Origin: Hyphomicrobiales bacterium
GTDB taxonomy: Bacteria > Pseudomonadota > Alphaproteobacteria > Rhizobiales > Rhizobiaceae
DNA length: 64,000 bases
Direction: 5' to 3'
Assembly: GCA_900469625.1 (NCBI GenBank)
Contig: UBXV01000038.1
Span: 1-64,000, forward strand
The first letter of the stretch is position 1, and each line of letters opens with the position of its first letter. A model generated the notes under the pieces. The model searched no databases and had not been told where the DNA came from. It saw only the letters and a list, made by a program, of their open reading frames with translations. Of this stretch, positions 17,704-26,526 are shown piece after piece. The position numbers were made by a program, and so were the translations under genes.

Positions 17704-18471
17704 ATGAATTTCAGCACGAAAATGATTGCCGCGGGAACGCTGGCCGCGTTCCTGGCAGGCGTCAGCTTGCCGCAAAGCGCTCTCGCGCTCGACCAGAAGC
17801 AGAAGGACGAATTTGGCGCCTTCATCAAGGAATACCTGCTGGCCAATCCCGAGATCATGCTCGAGGTCCAGGAAGCATTGGCCACCAAGCAGCGCGCCAA
17901 GCAGCAGGAAGCGGCAGAAGGCGCGATCACCGAGAACAAGAAGGCGATCTTCAATTCCCAGTACGACATGGTGCTTGGCAACCCGGATGGAGACGTCACG
18001 GTCGTCGAGTTCTACGACTACAACTGCGGCTACTGCAAACGTGCACTGACGGACATGGAAGACATCCTTGCCAAGGACAAGAACGTCCGCTTCGTGCTGA
18101 AGGAACTGCCGATCCTCGGCCCGGATTCGCTGGCCGCCCATAAGGTCAGCGCCGCATTCCGTCTGGTGGCGCCCGAGAAGTTTGGCGAATTCCACCGGGC
18201 CCTTTTGGGTGGCGAGGACCGCGCGACCGAGGAAACCGCGATTGCCGTTGCCGGCAAGCTCGGCGTGACCGAAAAGCAGCTCCGCGCCAAGATGGAGAAG
18301 GAGCCGCATGACGCGGCGGTGCGCGAGGCCTATACCCTCGCCAACGACCTCGGCATCACCGGCACGCCCTCTTACGTGATCGGCAACGAGGCCGTGTTTG
18401 GCGCCGTCGGCGCCGAGGAAATCAGCAGCAAGGTTGCCAATATGCGCAGCTGTGGCAAGACCGCCTGCTGA
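17704..18471 (+). CDS. DsbA-family thiol:disulfide oxidoreductase (exported)
   Basis: A 255-residue periplasmic thioredoxin-fold protein. A signal peptide (KMIAAGTLAAFLAGVSLPQS) is followed by a helical N-terminal extension (DQKQKDEFGAFIKEYLLANP to about residue 80), as in ScsC/BdbD-like relatives, where this part can mediate oligomerisation. The thioredoxin domain has the redox motif CGYC at 108-111, an inserted helical bundle, and the cis-Pro loop GTPSYVI. Two further cysteines lie at the C-terminus (RSCGKTAC), which is unusual. It likely oxidises or isomerises disulfides in exported proteins; direction of the reaction is not evident. Confidence 0.9.
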   Translation: MNFSTKMIAAGTLAAFLAGVSLPQSALALDQKQKDEFGAFIKEYLLANPEIMLEVQEALATKQRAKQQEAAEGAITENKKAIFNSQYDMVLGNPDGDVTVVEFYDYNCGYCKRALTDMEDILAKDKNVRFVLKELPILGPDSLAAHKVSAAFRLVAPEKFGEFHRALLGGEDRATEETAIAVAGKLGVTEKQLRAKMEKEPHDAAVREAYTLANDLGITGTPSYVIGNEAVFGAVGAEEISSKVANMRSCGKTAC

Positions 18472-18510
18472 CCTGCGCCCCTGGACGATCTGTCCCAACT
18501 GTGGACAAAT

Positions 18511-18543
18511 CCCGCGAGGACCCAAAGGGCTTTTCCTCGCGGG
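18511..18543 (+). other. Stem-loop between the DsbA-like gene and aroQ
   Basis: CCCGCGAGGA and TCCTCGCGGG form a perfect 10-bp stem around a 13-base loop, 40 bases after the DsbA-like stop and 47 before aroQ. There is no T-run after it, so it is a weak terminator or an attenuating leader structure for the aroQ-accBC-aat operon. Confidence 0.6.
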
Positions 18544-18589
18544 ACCATCAGTCTATAGGTAACCCACCATCACCGGACCGGAATCCCGC

Positions 18590-19036
18590 ATGCCAACCAA
18601 AATTTTCGTGCTGAACGGCCCCAACCTGAATGCGCTCGGCAAGCGTGAACCGGGGATCTATGGCGGCCAGACACTCGCCGACATCGAGGCGATGTGCACC
18701 ACGGAAGGCAAGACGCTGGGGCTCGCGGTCGATTTCCGGCAATCCAACCACGAAGGCACGTTGGTCGACTGGCTGCACGAGGCCGGCGAAAAGGCTAAAG
18801 GCGTCGCGATCAATCCGGCCGCCTACGGCCACACGTCGATCGCGCTGCATGATGCCGTCCGCGCCATCGGCATTCCGGTGGTCGAGTTGCATCTTTCCAA
18901 CATCCATGCGCGTGAAGAATTCCGCCACAAGTCGATGATCGCGCCCGCGGTCAAAGGCGTGATCTGCGGTTTCGGTGCGCAGAGTTACATTCTGGCGCTG
19001 CATGCGCTAAAGAACCTGACAGAAACGTCGAAATAA
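18590..19036 (+). CDS. aroQ: 3-dehydroquinate dehydratase, type II
   Basis: A 148-residue type II dehydroquinase (shikimate pathway, 3-dehydroquinate to 3-dehydroshikimate). Signature segments are FVLNGPNLNALGKREPGIYG with the catalytic Tyr in the flexible loop, NPAAYGHTSIALHDAV (residues around 75-90) and VELHLSNIHAREEFRHKS with the catalytic His region. Length fits the dodecameric family. It heads a tight rightward operon aroQ-accB-accC-aat (gaps of 23, 12 and 9 bases); pairing of aroQ with accBC is common in proteobacteria. Confidence 0.96.
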   Translation: MPTKIFVLNGPNLNALGKREPGIYGGQTLADIEAMCTTEGKTLGLAVDFRQSNHEGTLVDWLHEAGEKAKGVAINPAAYGHTSIALHDAVRAIGIPVVELHLSNIHAREEFRHKSMIAPAVKGVICGFGAQSYILALHALKNLTETSK

Positions 19037-19059
19037 AAAGAACACGAGGCTCATATCCC

Positions 19060-19524
19060 ATGGCTGACAAGAAACCCGGTATCGACCAGGCGCTGATCCG
19101 CGATCTCGCCAATATCCTGAACGACACGGATCTCACAGAGATCGAAGTGGAACAGGAAGATCTCCGCATCCGCGTATCGCGCGCCGGCACGCCGGTCGCT
19201 GTCTCGATGCCGACCTACCAGGCCCAGCCGGCTGTCCATGCCGCACAGCCAGCCGCTGCCGCCGCCCCGGCGGAGACCAGCCGCACTTCCAAGAACGCTG
19301 TCACGGCCCCCATGGTCGGCACGGCATACCTCGCACCCGCTCCAGGCGCCCGCCCCTTCATCGAGGTCGGCACCGTGGTCAAGGAAGGCCAGACGGTTCT
19401 GATCATCGAAGCGATGAAGACCATGAACCAGATCCCTGCCCCGCGTTCGGGCAAGGTGACCGAAATCTTCGTCCAGGACGCAGCCCCCGTCGAATATGGC
19501 GAGCCGCTGATCGTAATCGAATAA
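19060..19524 (+). CDS. accB: Biotin carboxyl carrier protein of acetyl-CoA carboxylase
   Basis: A 154-residue BCCP. An N-terminal dimerisation region (ALIRDLANILNDTDLTEIEV) is followed by an Ala/Pro-rich flexible linker (about residues 45-80) and the C-terminal biotinyl domain, with the biotin-accepting Lys120 in EAMKTMNQI. It carries carboxybiotin between AccC and the carboxyltransferase in fatty acid synthesis. It sits 12 bases upstream of accC. Confidence 0.97.
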   Translation: MADKKPGIDQALIRDLANILNDTDLTEIEVEQEDLRIRVSRAGTPVAVSMPTYQAQPAVHAAQPAAAAAPAETSRTSKNAVTAPMVGTAYLAPAPGARPFIEVGTVVKEGQTVLIIEAMKTMNQIPAPRSGKVTEIFVQDAAPVEYGEPLIVIE

Positions 19525-19536
19525 GGCGGCGCTGCG

Positions 19537-20880
19537 ATGATCTCGAAAATTCTCATTGCCAATCGCGGCGAAATCGCACTTCGCGTACTGCGCGCCTGCA
19601 AGGAACTCGGCATCGCCACGGTGGCCGTGCACTCCACGGCCGACAGCGACGCCATGCACGTGCGTCTCGCCGACGAAAGCGTCTGCATCGGCCCTCCGCC
19701 GTCGCGCGATAGCTATCTGAACATTCACCAGATCGTCGCGGCCTGCGAAATCACCGGCGCCGATGCCGTGCATCCGGGCTACGGCTTCCTGTCGGAAAAC
19801 GCCAAGTTCGCCGAAATCCTAGAAGCGCACGACATCACCTTCATCGGACCGACTGCGGAACATATCCGCATCATGGGCGACAAGATCACCGCCAAGAAGA
19901 CGGCGCAGGAACTTGGCATCCCCGTGGTTCCGGGTTCCGACGGCGAAGTGCGCCCGGAAAATGCGCTCGAAGTCGCACGCAAGATCGGCTTCCCTGTCCT
20001 GATCAAGGCAACCGCCGGCGGTGGCGGCCGCGGCATGAAGGTGGCCAAGAGCGAAGCCGATCTCGAAGAAGCCGTGTCGACCGCTCGTTCCGAGGCGCTT
20101 GCCGCATTCGGCAATGACGCCGTCTACATGGAAAAGTATCTCGGCAAGCCGCGCCATATCGAAATCCAGGTCGTCGGTGACGGTCAGGGCAACGCGATCC
20201 ATCTCGGCGAACGCGACTGCTCGCTGCAGCGTCGTCACCAGAAGGTATGGGAAGAGGCAAACTCCCCCGCCCTCAACGTCGAACAGCGCATGAAGATCGG
20301 CGAAATCTGCGCCGACGCCATGCGCAAGCTGAAATATCGCGGTGCCGGCACGGTCGAGTTCCTCTACGAGAACGGCGAGTTCTATTTCATTGAAATGAAC
20401 ACCCGTCTTCAGGTCGAGCATCCGATCACCGAGGCGATCACCGGTATCGATCTCGTGCACGAACAGATCCGCGTCGCATCGGGCGGCGGGCTCTCGGTCA
20501 AGCAGGAAGACATCGTGTTTTCCGGTCACGCGATCGAGTGCCGCATCAATGCCGAGGACCCGCGCACCTTCGTCCCCTCGCCGGGCACGATCACGCATTT
20601 CCATGCACCGGGCGGCCTCGGCGTTCGCGTGGATTCAGGCGCCTATCAGGGCTACCGGATCCCGCCCTACTATGACAGCCTGATCGGCAAGCTCATCGTT
20701 CACGGCCGCACGCGCGTCGAATGCATGATGCGCCTTCGCCGCGTGCTCGACGAGTTCGTCATCGACGGCATCAAGACGACGCTGCCGCTGTTCCAGGACC
20801 TGATCAACAATCAGGATATCGCGAATGGCGAGTATGATATCCACTGGCTGGAGAATCATCTGGCCTCCACGTCCGAATAG
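19537..20880 (+). CDS. accC: Biotin carboxylase subunit of acetyl-CoA carboxylase
   Basis: A 447-residue ATP-grasp enzyme that carboxylates biotin on AccB using ATP and bicarbonate. The N-terminal domain starts [20 protein letters not shown]. The ATP-grasp glycine loop is [12 protein letters not shown], followed by [17 protein letters not shown], the [14 protein letters not shown] catalytic segment and the C-terminal domain. Length matches E. coli AccC (449). Third gene of aroQ-accB-accC-aat. Confidence 0.98.
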   Translation: MISKILIANRGEIALRVLRACKELGIATVAVHSTADSDAMHVRLADESVCIGPPPSRDSYLNIHQIVAACEITGADAVHPGYGFLSENAKFAEILEAHDITFIGPTAEHIRIMGDKITAKKTAQELGIPVVPGSDGEVRPENALEVARKIGFPVLIKATAGGGGRGMKVAKSEADLEEAVSTARSEALAAFGNDAVYMEKYLGKPRHIEIQVVGDGQGNAIHLGERDCSLQRRHQKVWEEANSPALNVEQRMKIGEICADAMRKLKYRGAGTVEFLYENGEFYFIEMNTRLQVEHPITEAITGIDLVHEQIRVASGGGLSVKQEDIVFSGHAIECRINAEDPRTFVPSPGTITHFHAPGGLGVRVDSGAYQGYRIPPYYDSLIGKLIVHGRTRVECMMRLRRVLDEFVIDGIKTTLPLFQDLINNQDIANGEYDIHWLENHLASTSE

Positions 20881-20889
20881 GACCGTGCA

Positions 20890-21504
20890 TTGAAAGGGAC
20901 GCGCAGCAAGCAACCCGACGTAACACCGGACATGCTGCTGCGCGCCTATTCCATAGGCCTGTTTCCGATGGCCGATTCGGCCGACGACCCGGAACTTTTC
21001 TGGGTCGAGCCGGAGATCCGCGGCGTTATCCCGCTCGATGGATTTCACGTCTCGCGCAGCCTCGCCAAAACAATCCGCAAGAGCCAGTTCGACATCCGCT
21101 TCAACACCGCCTTCGAAGCGGTCATGGAAGGCTGTGCTGCGCCGGCGCCCGATCGTCCGACCACCTGGATCAACGGCAAGATCCGCACCCTCTACGCCAC
21201 CCTCCACGCGATGGGCTACGCCCACAGCGTCGAAGCCTGGAAGGATGGCGCTCTGGTCGGCGGTCTCTACGGTGTCTCGCTCGGCTCTGCATTCTTCGGT
21301 GAAAGCATGTTTTCCCGGCGGACCGATGCCTCGAAGATCTGCCTTGTGCATCTGGTGGAGCGCCTGCGCGCACGCGGCTTCGAACTGCTGGACACACAGT
21401 TTACGACAGAACATCTGAAGTCGTTCGGCGCGGTCGACGTGCCGAAGGCCGAGTATGAGATCATGCTCGCCAATGCGATGAATTCACCTGATTTGACGTT
21501 CTGA
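20890..21504 (+). CDS. aat: Leucyl/phenylalanyl-tRNA--protein transferase
   Basis: A 204-residue transferase that adds Leu or Phe to proteins with N-terminal Arg or Lys, marking them for ClpS-ClpAP degradation (N-end rule). Conserved blocks include [54 protein letters not shown] and [12 protein letters not shown]. The start is TTG at 20890, nine bases after accC and preceded by TAGGA; ATG at 20932 (MLLRAYS) would cut the usual N-terminus short. Last gene of the operon. Confidence 0.95.
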   Translation: MKGTRSKQPDVTPDMLLRAYSIGLFPMADSADDPELFWVEPEIRGVIPLDGFHVSRSLAKTIRKSQFDIRFNTAFEAVMEGCAAPAPDRPTTWINGKIRTLYATLHAMGYAHSVEAWKDGALVGGLYGVSLGSAFFGESMFSRRTDASKICLVHLVERLRARGFELLDTQFTTEHLKSFGAVDVPKAEYEIMLANAMNSPDLTF

Positions 21505-21835
21505 GCACAACGCCGGATCGCTGGTTTTGCGGCAGCTATCACAAAGCAGGCGCCGTCCATTTTTGCGCGCCTTCGCGGCATATGGGGCCAGCGTCAGCAT
21601 TCGCAAACTGAATCATGCCGACGCTCTATCTCTTTGTATTGACCCGTTTTCCGACGCTACGCTCGTTCGCCCGGCGCGAGCGCGCTGCACCCGCGCCCGA
21701 CGTCGTCCGACAAGAGGATATCGCCTGCCTTGCCGGGGTCACCGGCACGGTGGTTCCATTTTCCCTGCCAGGATGAGCGCGCAACGACACGCAGAACCTT
21801 TGCTGCGCGCCGACAAGCGTGTCCGTTAGGGCTCG
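21505..21835. other. Intergenic stretch between convergent aat and DUF2155 gene
   Basis: About 330 bases between two 3' ends. No gene, T-run terminator or repeat stands out; the region is GC-rich with several short inverted repeats such as CGCTCGTTCGCCCGGCGCGAGCG at about 21660, which could form a hairpin. Confidence 0.4.
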
Positions 21836-22288
21836 TTACTTCTTGGACGCTGTATCGGGTGGAGGCAGATCCGAAGTCGCCTTGCAGGACTGCAACCAGA
21901 CGTCATAGACCGGGTGCTCGACTGCATTGAGACCCGGGCTGTCGGCAAACATCCAGCCAGTAAAGATCCGCCTGATCTTGCGATCGAGGGTGATCTCGTC
22001 GACCTCCACGAAGGTGGTGATCTTCTGCGCTTCGGTATCGTCCCTGTTGTAACAGACGCGCGGCGTTACCTGCAGCGCGCCGAACTGCACAGTCTCGCCG
22101 ATGTAGACGTCGAAGGTCGTGATACGGCCGGTGATCTTGTCGATGCCGGAAAAGACGGCGACGGCGTTGTTGATACGCGCGGCTTCGGCAGTGCCGATCG
22201 AGGAAACCATCGGCAGCGCAGCAAGCGCGGCAACACAGAGCCGGCGCGATGTCTGGCCGATTGATTTCCGCAGATAAGAACCCGCCAT
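21836..22288 (-). CDS. DUF2155 domain protein, exported
   Basis: A 150-residue protein with an N-terminal signal sequence (RRLCVAALAALPMVSSIGTA) and a mature domain typical of DUF2155: AVFSGIDKITGRITTFDVYI, FGALQVTPRVCYN, and IFTGWMFADSPGLNAVEHPVYDVWLQSC. The family is restricted to alphaproteobacteria and its biochemical role is unknown; two cysteines in the mature part may form a disulfide. It lies downstream of the NDUFA12-like gene on the same strand, a pairing seen in other alphaproteobacteria. Confidence 0.88.
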   Translation of the reverse strand: MAGSYLRKSIGQTSRRLCVAALAALPMVSSIGTAEAARINNAVAVFSGIDKITGRITTFDVYIGETVQFGALQVTPRVCYNRDDTEAQKITTFVEVDEITLDRKIRRIFTGWMFADSPGLNAVEHPVYDVWLQSCKATSDLPPPDTASKK

Positions 22289-22417
22289 TCCCGCCTGTCT
22301 CCCGCGCGCCTTGCATTCACTGTTGATGAGTATCAGGCGCTAAACATGAAATGTGGCCGCCCCGTGGTCACCGGACCATTTGGCGAAGCGGCGCACGCTT
22401 GTCCGAGAACAAGTGTC

Positions 22418-22813
22418 TCAGGAACCCGGCGTCCAGGCGTCGTAGTCGCCCGTCACACGCGGACGAGCCCCGGCACCTGCGATCGAACCCTGCGGCCTGT
22501 AGGCGTTGGCGGTGCCGGTCGGGTTCGGGCGATGTGGCTTCTGCCACTCGCGAGCGACATACTTTTCGTCAGCCGGCGATACGTCGGTGCGGTGATGCAT
22601 CCAGCCATGCCAGCCAGCCGGAATCGCCGAGGCTTCGGCGTAGCCGCTGTAGATCACCCAGCGGCGCGTGCGGCCTTCTGAGTCCTTGCCGCCCTGATAA
22701 TAGACGTTGCCGAGCTCGTCTTCGCCGACACGCTGACCGTTACGCCAGGTGTGGAAGCGCGTTCCGATCGTCTGTTGGTTCCACCAGGTGAAAATCTGCA
22801 GCAGGAGCTTCAT
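22418..22813 (-). CDS. NADH:ubiquinone oxidoreductase accessory subunit, NDUFA12/B17.2 family
   Basis: A 131-residue supernumerary complex I subunit shared by alphaproteobacteria and mitochondria. Recognisable features are TWWNQQTIGTRFHTWRNGQR, VGEDELGNVYYQGG, RWVIYSG and the WHGWMHHRTD block. It is peripheral on the membrane side of the respiratory complex. The start at 22813 (MKLLLQIFTWW) fits the family; ATG at 22858 would add 15 unrelated residues. The tail is Pro/Gly-rich. Confidence 0.92.
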   Translation of the reverse strand: MKLLLQIFTWWNQQTIGTRFHTWRNGQRVGEDELGNVYYQGGKDSEGRTRRWVIYSGYAEASAIPAGWHGWMHHRTDVSPADEKYVAREWQKPHRPNPTGTANAYRPQGSIAGAGARPRVTGDYDAWTPGS

Positions 22814-22921
22814 GGATGCCGTCCTCAACCGACCGTTGGGAAGGCGGCCGGATACCAAAACTATGTCCCCGCTTATGCCCCGCCACTCCGGCCTTGTCCA
22901 GTGTTTCCGAGGTGTGGCCGG

Positions 22922-23392
22922 TCATTTCAACGGCATGTGAAAGCCGAAATGGCTGCGCACGAAACCGAGACGCTCATAGAACCGATGAGCAGCTGCCCGC
23001 GTCGCATTCGAGGAGAGCTGCACTTTTGCAGCGCCCCTCTCGCGCGCCCGCTCGATCGCATAGAGCATCATGCGTTCGCCGATACCGCGCCCGCGCGCAT
23101 CCTCGCGGGTTTGCACCGCCTCGACCAACAATCTCGGCTGACCACGTCCTGGAAGCGACGTCAACAAAGTCGTCTGGAACGTGCCGACCACGTCGTCGCC
23201 AAGCCGGGCAACGTACAGGGTTTGCAGCTCGGATGCCTCTATGCGCTCAAAAGCTGCGAGATAATCGGAAAACGCCTCGGTCGCGGTCGTGTCGTCATGT
23301 CCGCCAACGCTGTCGGCGGCAAAAAGCGCGATGATGGCGGGAAGATCGGTCCGAGCGGCCTTGCGAATTTCCAGGTCGGTCGTCGCGTCCAT
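22922..23392 (-). CDS. GNAT-family N-acetyltransferase (1)
   Basis: A 156-residue single-domain GNAT. The acetyl-CoA pyrophosphate loop is RGRGIGERMM, preceded by the beta-4 strand LLVEAVQTRE, and the C-terminal motif is AHRFYERLGFVRSHFGF. Substrate unknown. Same strand as a second GNAT and gatB further upstream. E. coli YjhQ, the partner of toxin YjhX, is also a GNAT, but this gene is not adjacent to the YjhX-like gene at 26159, so a link is speculative. Confidence 0.88.
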   Translation of the reverse strand: MDATTDLEIRKAARTDLPAIIALFAADSVGGHDDTTATEAFSDYLAAFERIEASELQTLYVARLGDDVVGTFQTTLLTSLPGRGQPRLLVEAVQTREDARGRGIGERMMLYAIERARERGAAKVQLSSNATRAAAHRFYERLGFVRSHFGFHMPLK

Positions 23393-23522
23393 ATCGTCCT
23401 CCGCAAGTGACCATCAGCACCAACCGTCAATCATCACGAGGCTACGGCTTCGTGACAACCAATCGCGAACGCGGTCTTTTCCACAAAGAAAGGCGAAGGC
23501 ACCAGCTCCAAGGGAACGCGGC

Positions 23523-24017
23523 TCAGACCAACGGTTTTTCGAGAATGAGTGCCGGAAGTCCTGACGCGTCGCCGCAATCGCTTGTCCGGCCGACTTCGGA
23601 AAAGCCATGAGCGCGATAAAAGGCAAGCGCGTGAAGGTTCTGCGGCTCGACTTCGACGCGCATGCGCTCGGCGTCCGGAAAACAGGTTTCCAATTCAGCG
23701 AAAATATCCCGGCCGATCCCCTGCCGCTGCAATTTCGGCAGGACGTAGAGCTGATGGAGCACGACGGTCTTCTTCAATGTGTCGGACATCGCCGCATAGC
23801 CCATGCCGCCGATGTTACGGCCGTCGTCGGCCACGAGAAACTCCGCGTTCTTGCGTTCCAGCCGGCTCTTCAGCGCCGGCAGTGAATGCCAGCGCCCTGT
23901 AAGCTCGTTGACTTTCTCGACACCATAGAAGGTGTCGTAGGTCGCGTGCCACGTCTCGGCGAGCAACACGCGAACCTTTTCCAGATCACGCTCACTCGCC
24001 GTGCGGACGAAGAACAT
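23523..24017 (-). CDS. GNAT-family N-acetyltransferase (2)
   Basis: A 164-residue GNAT. It begins VRTASERDLEKVRVLLAETW, has the strand LHQLYVLPKLQRQGIGRDIF with the acetyl-CoA loop QRQGIG, and ends with NLHALAFYRAHGFSEVGRTS, a layout of RimI-like acetyltransferases. Substrate unknown. Its start is three bases from the gatB stop, so it is very likely co-transcribed with gatB. Confidence 0.9.
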   Translation of the reverse strand: MFFVRTASERDLEKVRVLLAETWHATYDTFYGVEKVNELTGRWHSLPALKSRLERKNAEFLVADDGRNIGGMGYAAMSDTLKKTVVLHQLYVLPKLQRQGIGRDIFAELETCFPDAERMRVEVEPQNLHALAFYRAHGFSEVGRTSDCGDASGLPALILEKPLV

Positions 24018-24020
24018 CGA

Positions 24021-25523
24021 TTATTCCTCGATACCGAGCTTGGCCTTGACCAGGGCTTGAACGGCCTGCGGGTTGGCCTTGCCGCCAGTCGACTTCATCA
24101 CCTGGCCGACGAACCAGCCGGCGAGCGACGGCTTTGCCTGCACCTTGGCGACCTGATCCGGGTTGGCGGCGATGATCTCGTCGACGGCCTTCTCGATGGC
24201 GCCGGTGTCCGTCACCTGCTTCATACCGAGCGCCTCGACGATCTCAGCAGGATTTCCGCCTTCGTTCCAGACGATTTCGAAAAGATCCTTGGCGATCTTG
24301 CCGGAGATGGTCTCCGCCTTGATGAGATCGATGATACCGCCGAGCTGGGCGGGGGAAACCGGAGTCTCCTCAATGGCTTTGCCGGCTTTGTTCAAGGCGC
24401 CAAGCAGGTCGTTGATCACCCAGTTCGCGGCGATCTTGCCGTCACGCCCCTCGGCCACAGCCTCGAAATAGTCAGCGATCGACTTCTCCGAAACGAGCAC
24501 GGAGGCATCGTAGACCGACAGACTCAGGGAACTGACGAAGCGCTCCTTCTTGTCATCGGGCAGCTCCGGCAATTCGGCCTTGAGCGCATCGACGAAGGCC
24601 TGGTCGAATTCGAGCGGCAGCAGATCCGGATCCGGGAAGTAGCGATAGTCGTGCGCATCTTCCTTGGAACGCATCGAGCGCGTTTCGCCCTTGTTCGGGT
24701 CGAACAGGCGGGTTTCCTGATCGATCGAACCACCATCTTCCAGAATGCCGATCTGGCGACGCGCTTCATACTCGATCGCCTGGCCAATGAAGCGGATGGA
24801 GTTGACGTTCTTGATCTCGCAACGCGTGCCGAAAGCCTCGCCGGGGCGGCGAACCGAGACGTTGACGTCAGCGCGCATCGAGCCCTCGTCCATGTTGCCG
24901 TCACAGGTACCGAGATAGCGCACGATCGAGCGCAGCTTGGTCATGTAGGCCTTGGCTTCGTCAGACGAACGCATATCGGGCTTGGAGACGATTTCCATGA
25001 GCGCAACGCCGGAGCGGTTGAGATCGACGTAGGACATCGACGGGTGCTGGTCGTGCATGGACTTGCCGGCATCCTGCTCCAGGTGCAGGCGCTCGATGCC
25101 AATCTCGACATCCTCGAACTGGCCCTGGCGATCCGGCCCGACAGAAATGACGATCTGTCCCTCGCCGACGATCGGGTCCTTGAACTGCGAGATCTGATAG
25201 CCCTGCGGCAGATCGGGGTAGAAGTAGTTCTTGCGGTCGAAGATCGAGCGGTTGTTGATCACGGCCTTGAGGCCGAGGCCGGTGCGCACCGCCTGCTTGA
25301 CGCATTCCTCGTTGATGACGGGCAGCATGCCTGGCATGGCCGCGTCGACGAGCGACACGTTTGCATTCGCCGGCTTGCCGAATTCGGTCGACGCACCCGA
25401 GAACAGCTTCGAATTGGAAAGCACCTGGGCATGGACCTCCATGCCGATGATGACTTCCCAGTCGCCTGTGGCGCCGGGGATGAAGCGTTTGGAATCGGGG
25501 GTACGGACGTCGACAATGCTCAT
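24021..25523 (-). CDS. gatB: Aspartyl/glutamyl-tRNA amidotransferase subunit B
   Basis: A 500-residue GatB, the kinase/transamidation subunit of GatCAB, which turns Glu-tRNA(Gln) and Asp-tRNA(Asn) into Gln- and Asn-tRNA. Signature segments are [54 protein letters not shown], and the C-terminal YqeY-like tail ending [18 protein letters not shown]. The start at 25523 ([10 protein letters not shown]) gives the usual length. It is about 3 kb away from gatA and gatC with unrelated genes between. Confidence 0.97.
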   Translation of the reverse strand: MSIVDVRTPDSKRFIPGATGDWEVIIGMEVHAQVLSNSKLFSGASTEFGKPANANVSLVDAAMPGMLPVINEECVKQAVRTGLGLKAVINNRSIFDRKNYFYPDLPQGYQISQFKDPIVGEGQIVISVGPDRQGQFEDVEIGIERLHLEQDAGKSMHDQHPSMSYVDLNRSGVALMEIVSKPDMRSSDEAKAYMTKLRSIVRYLGTCDGNMDEGSMRADVNVSVRRPGEAFGTRCEIKNVNSIRFIGQAIEYEARRQIGILEDGGSIDQETRLFDPNKGETRSMRSKEDAHDYRYFPDPDLLPLEFDQAFVDALKAELPELPDDKKERFVSSLSLSVYDASVLVSEKSIADYFEAVAEGRDGKIAANWVINDLLGALNKAGKAIEETPVSPAQLGGIIDLIKAETISGKIAKDLFEIVWNEGGNPAEIVEALGMKQVTDTGAIEKAVDEIIAANPDQVAKVQAKPSLAGWFVGQVMKSTGGKANPQAVQALVKAKLGIEE

Positions 25524-25671
25524 ATCATGCTCTTCTTTGAAGCCTGAATTCTTGGTTTCTCGGTAGAGCAATTGCCGCAATGGTGCAAGTTGTTAGGCGC
25601 AATCGCCCGGCGTGCGCCGACGTGTTGCCCGGTTTAACCGACGCTTAGCGTCCCGCGTGCAAAAATCGAAC

Positions 25672-25983
25672 ATGCCCGCCACCACCATCATCGCCCTGTA
25701 CGCCCTTGCAGCGATCAACGTCACGAGCTTTTGCCTGTTCTGGTACGACAAGCACGCCGCACGCAAAGGCTGGCGCCGTATCCGTGAACGCACATTGCTG
25801 CAATCGGCGTTTTTCGGCGGTAGCATCGGTGCCATGGCGGGCCGGAAGGTCTTCAGACACAAGACGCGCAAGGAACCGTTTCGCACACGTCTGCTTCTGA
25901 TCGTCCGGCTTCAGACGATTGCGACAATCGCTTTCGCAATCCTTGCGAGCGGCGCTCTTGACACCTTCGCTCGCCTCTTCTAG
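25672..25983 (+). CDS. DUF1294 small membrane protein
   Basis: A 103-residue inner-membrane protein. A hydrophobic N-terminal segment (IIALYALAAINVTSFCLF) is followed by the family signature WYDKHAARKGWRRIRERTLL, a second segment (FFGGSIGAMAGRKVFRHKT) and a third hydrophobic stretch at the end (TIATIAFAILASGAL). DUF1294 is widespread and uncharacterised. The start at 25672 matches the family; the frame is open 60 bases further upstream. Divergent from gatB. Confidence 0.85.
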   Translation: MPATTIIALYALAAINVTSFCLFWYDKHAARKGWRRIRERTLLQSAFFGGSIGAMAGRKVFRHKTRKEPFRTRLLLIVRLQTIATIAFAILASGALDTFARLF

Positions 25984-26123
25984 GTCAGACCCGTTCGAAT
26001 GGAGTTTTGATGTTCTCATCGTCTGAGTCCCGGTAAGGGCCCCTGCCCGCTTTCTTCTAAAGACTGCGCGCACGGGCCGGAAACGTAACCCCGCTTTTCC
26101 CAAGATTTGCGGAACGTTTTTAT

Positions 26124-26149
26124 GCGTTCTTACGAACGCTATTCCGGAA
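26124..26149. promoter_or_regulatory. Inverted repeats upstream of the YjhX-like gene
   Basis: GCGTTC, four bases, GAACGC (26124-26139) followed at once by the palindrome TTCCGGAA (26142-26149), ending 10 bases before the start codon. A further GAACG lies at 26112. The repeated GAACG/CGTTC half-sites suggest binding of a small regulator, as expected for autoregulated toxin genes; this is inference. Confidence 0.4.
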
Positions 26150-26158
26150 CATTCAGAA

Positions 26159-26413
26159 ATGGATATCTCACGCGCTGAGCAGCGCATCCTTCATCATTTG
26201 GCCCAGGGCGGCCGCATCGAAATCACCCGCGACGGCAAGGCGATCATCGACATCCGATGCTTCACCCGTGACGGATGGGTCTATCCAAGCCTTGACCTCG
26301 AGCTTTTCCGCAAACTGAAGCGGAAGAAGGCGATCTCGTCATCGTCAGGCAAGCCCTACCGCATCACCCAGCAAGGCCTGCTTCTCGTCCGCTCCGAACT
26401 CAACAATCGGTAA
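26159..26413 (+). CDS. YjhX (TopAI)-family toxin-like protein
   Basis: An 84-residue protein that lines up along its length with E. coli YjhX: MDISRAEQRILHHLAQGGRI against [20 protein letters not shown], then CFTRDGW, FRKLKRKKAI, GKPYRITQQGLLLVRS. In E. coli YjhX inhibits topoisomerase I and is countered by YjhQ, a GNAT protein. Here no YjhQ-like gene is adjacent; three GNAT genes lie within 3.3 kb but on the other strand. The fold is probably a winged helix. Whether it is toxic is unknown; it may serve as a chromosomal topoisomerase regulator. A set of inverted repeats abuts its start. Confidence 0.82.
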   Translation: MDISRAEQRILHHLAQGGRIEITRDGKAIIDIRCFTRDGWVYPSLDLELFRKLKRKKAISSSSGKPYRITQQGLLLVRSELNNR

Positions 26414-26526
26414 CCGGGCACATCAGAGAAGATGCCGGGCCGCAGCCTGGCATCTTCGCACCTGCCTTCCCACGCATGCGGAAGGCCCCCTTGCTTCACG
26501 CCCGAATGGCGGGGCGGCACTGCGCG

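Noticed and set aside
25993-26007. GTTC-GAATGGA-GTTT, a near match to a LexA box upstream of the YjhX-like gene
   Set aside because: One of the eight conserved bases differs and it is 150 bp from the start; the other boxes in the window are exact, so I do not call it.
22922-26413. GNAT plus YjhX as a toxin-antitoxin pair
   Set aside because: The GNAT genes are on the opposite strand and separated by gatB; nothing in the sequence links any of them to YjhX. Kept only as a question in the findings.
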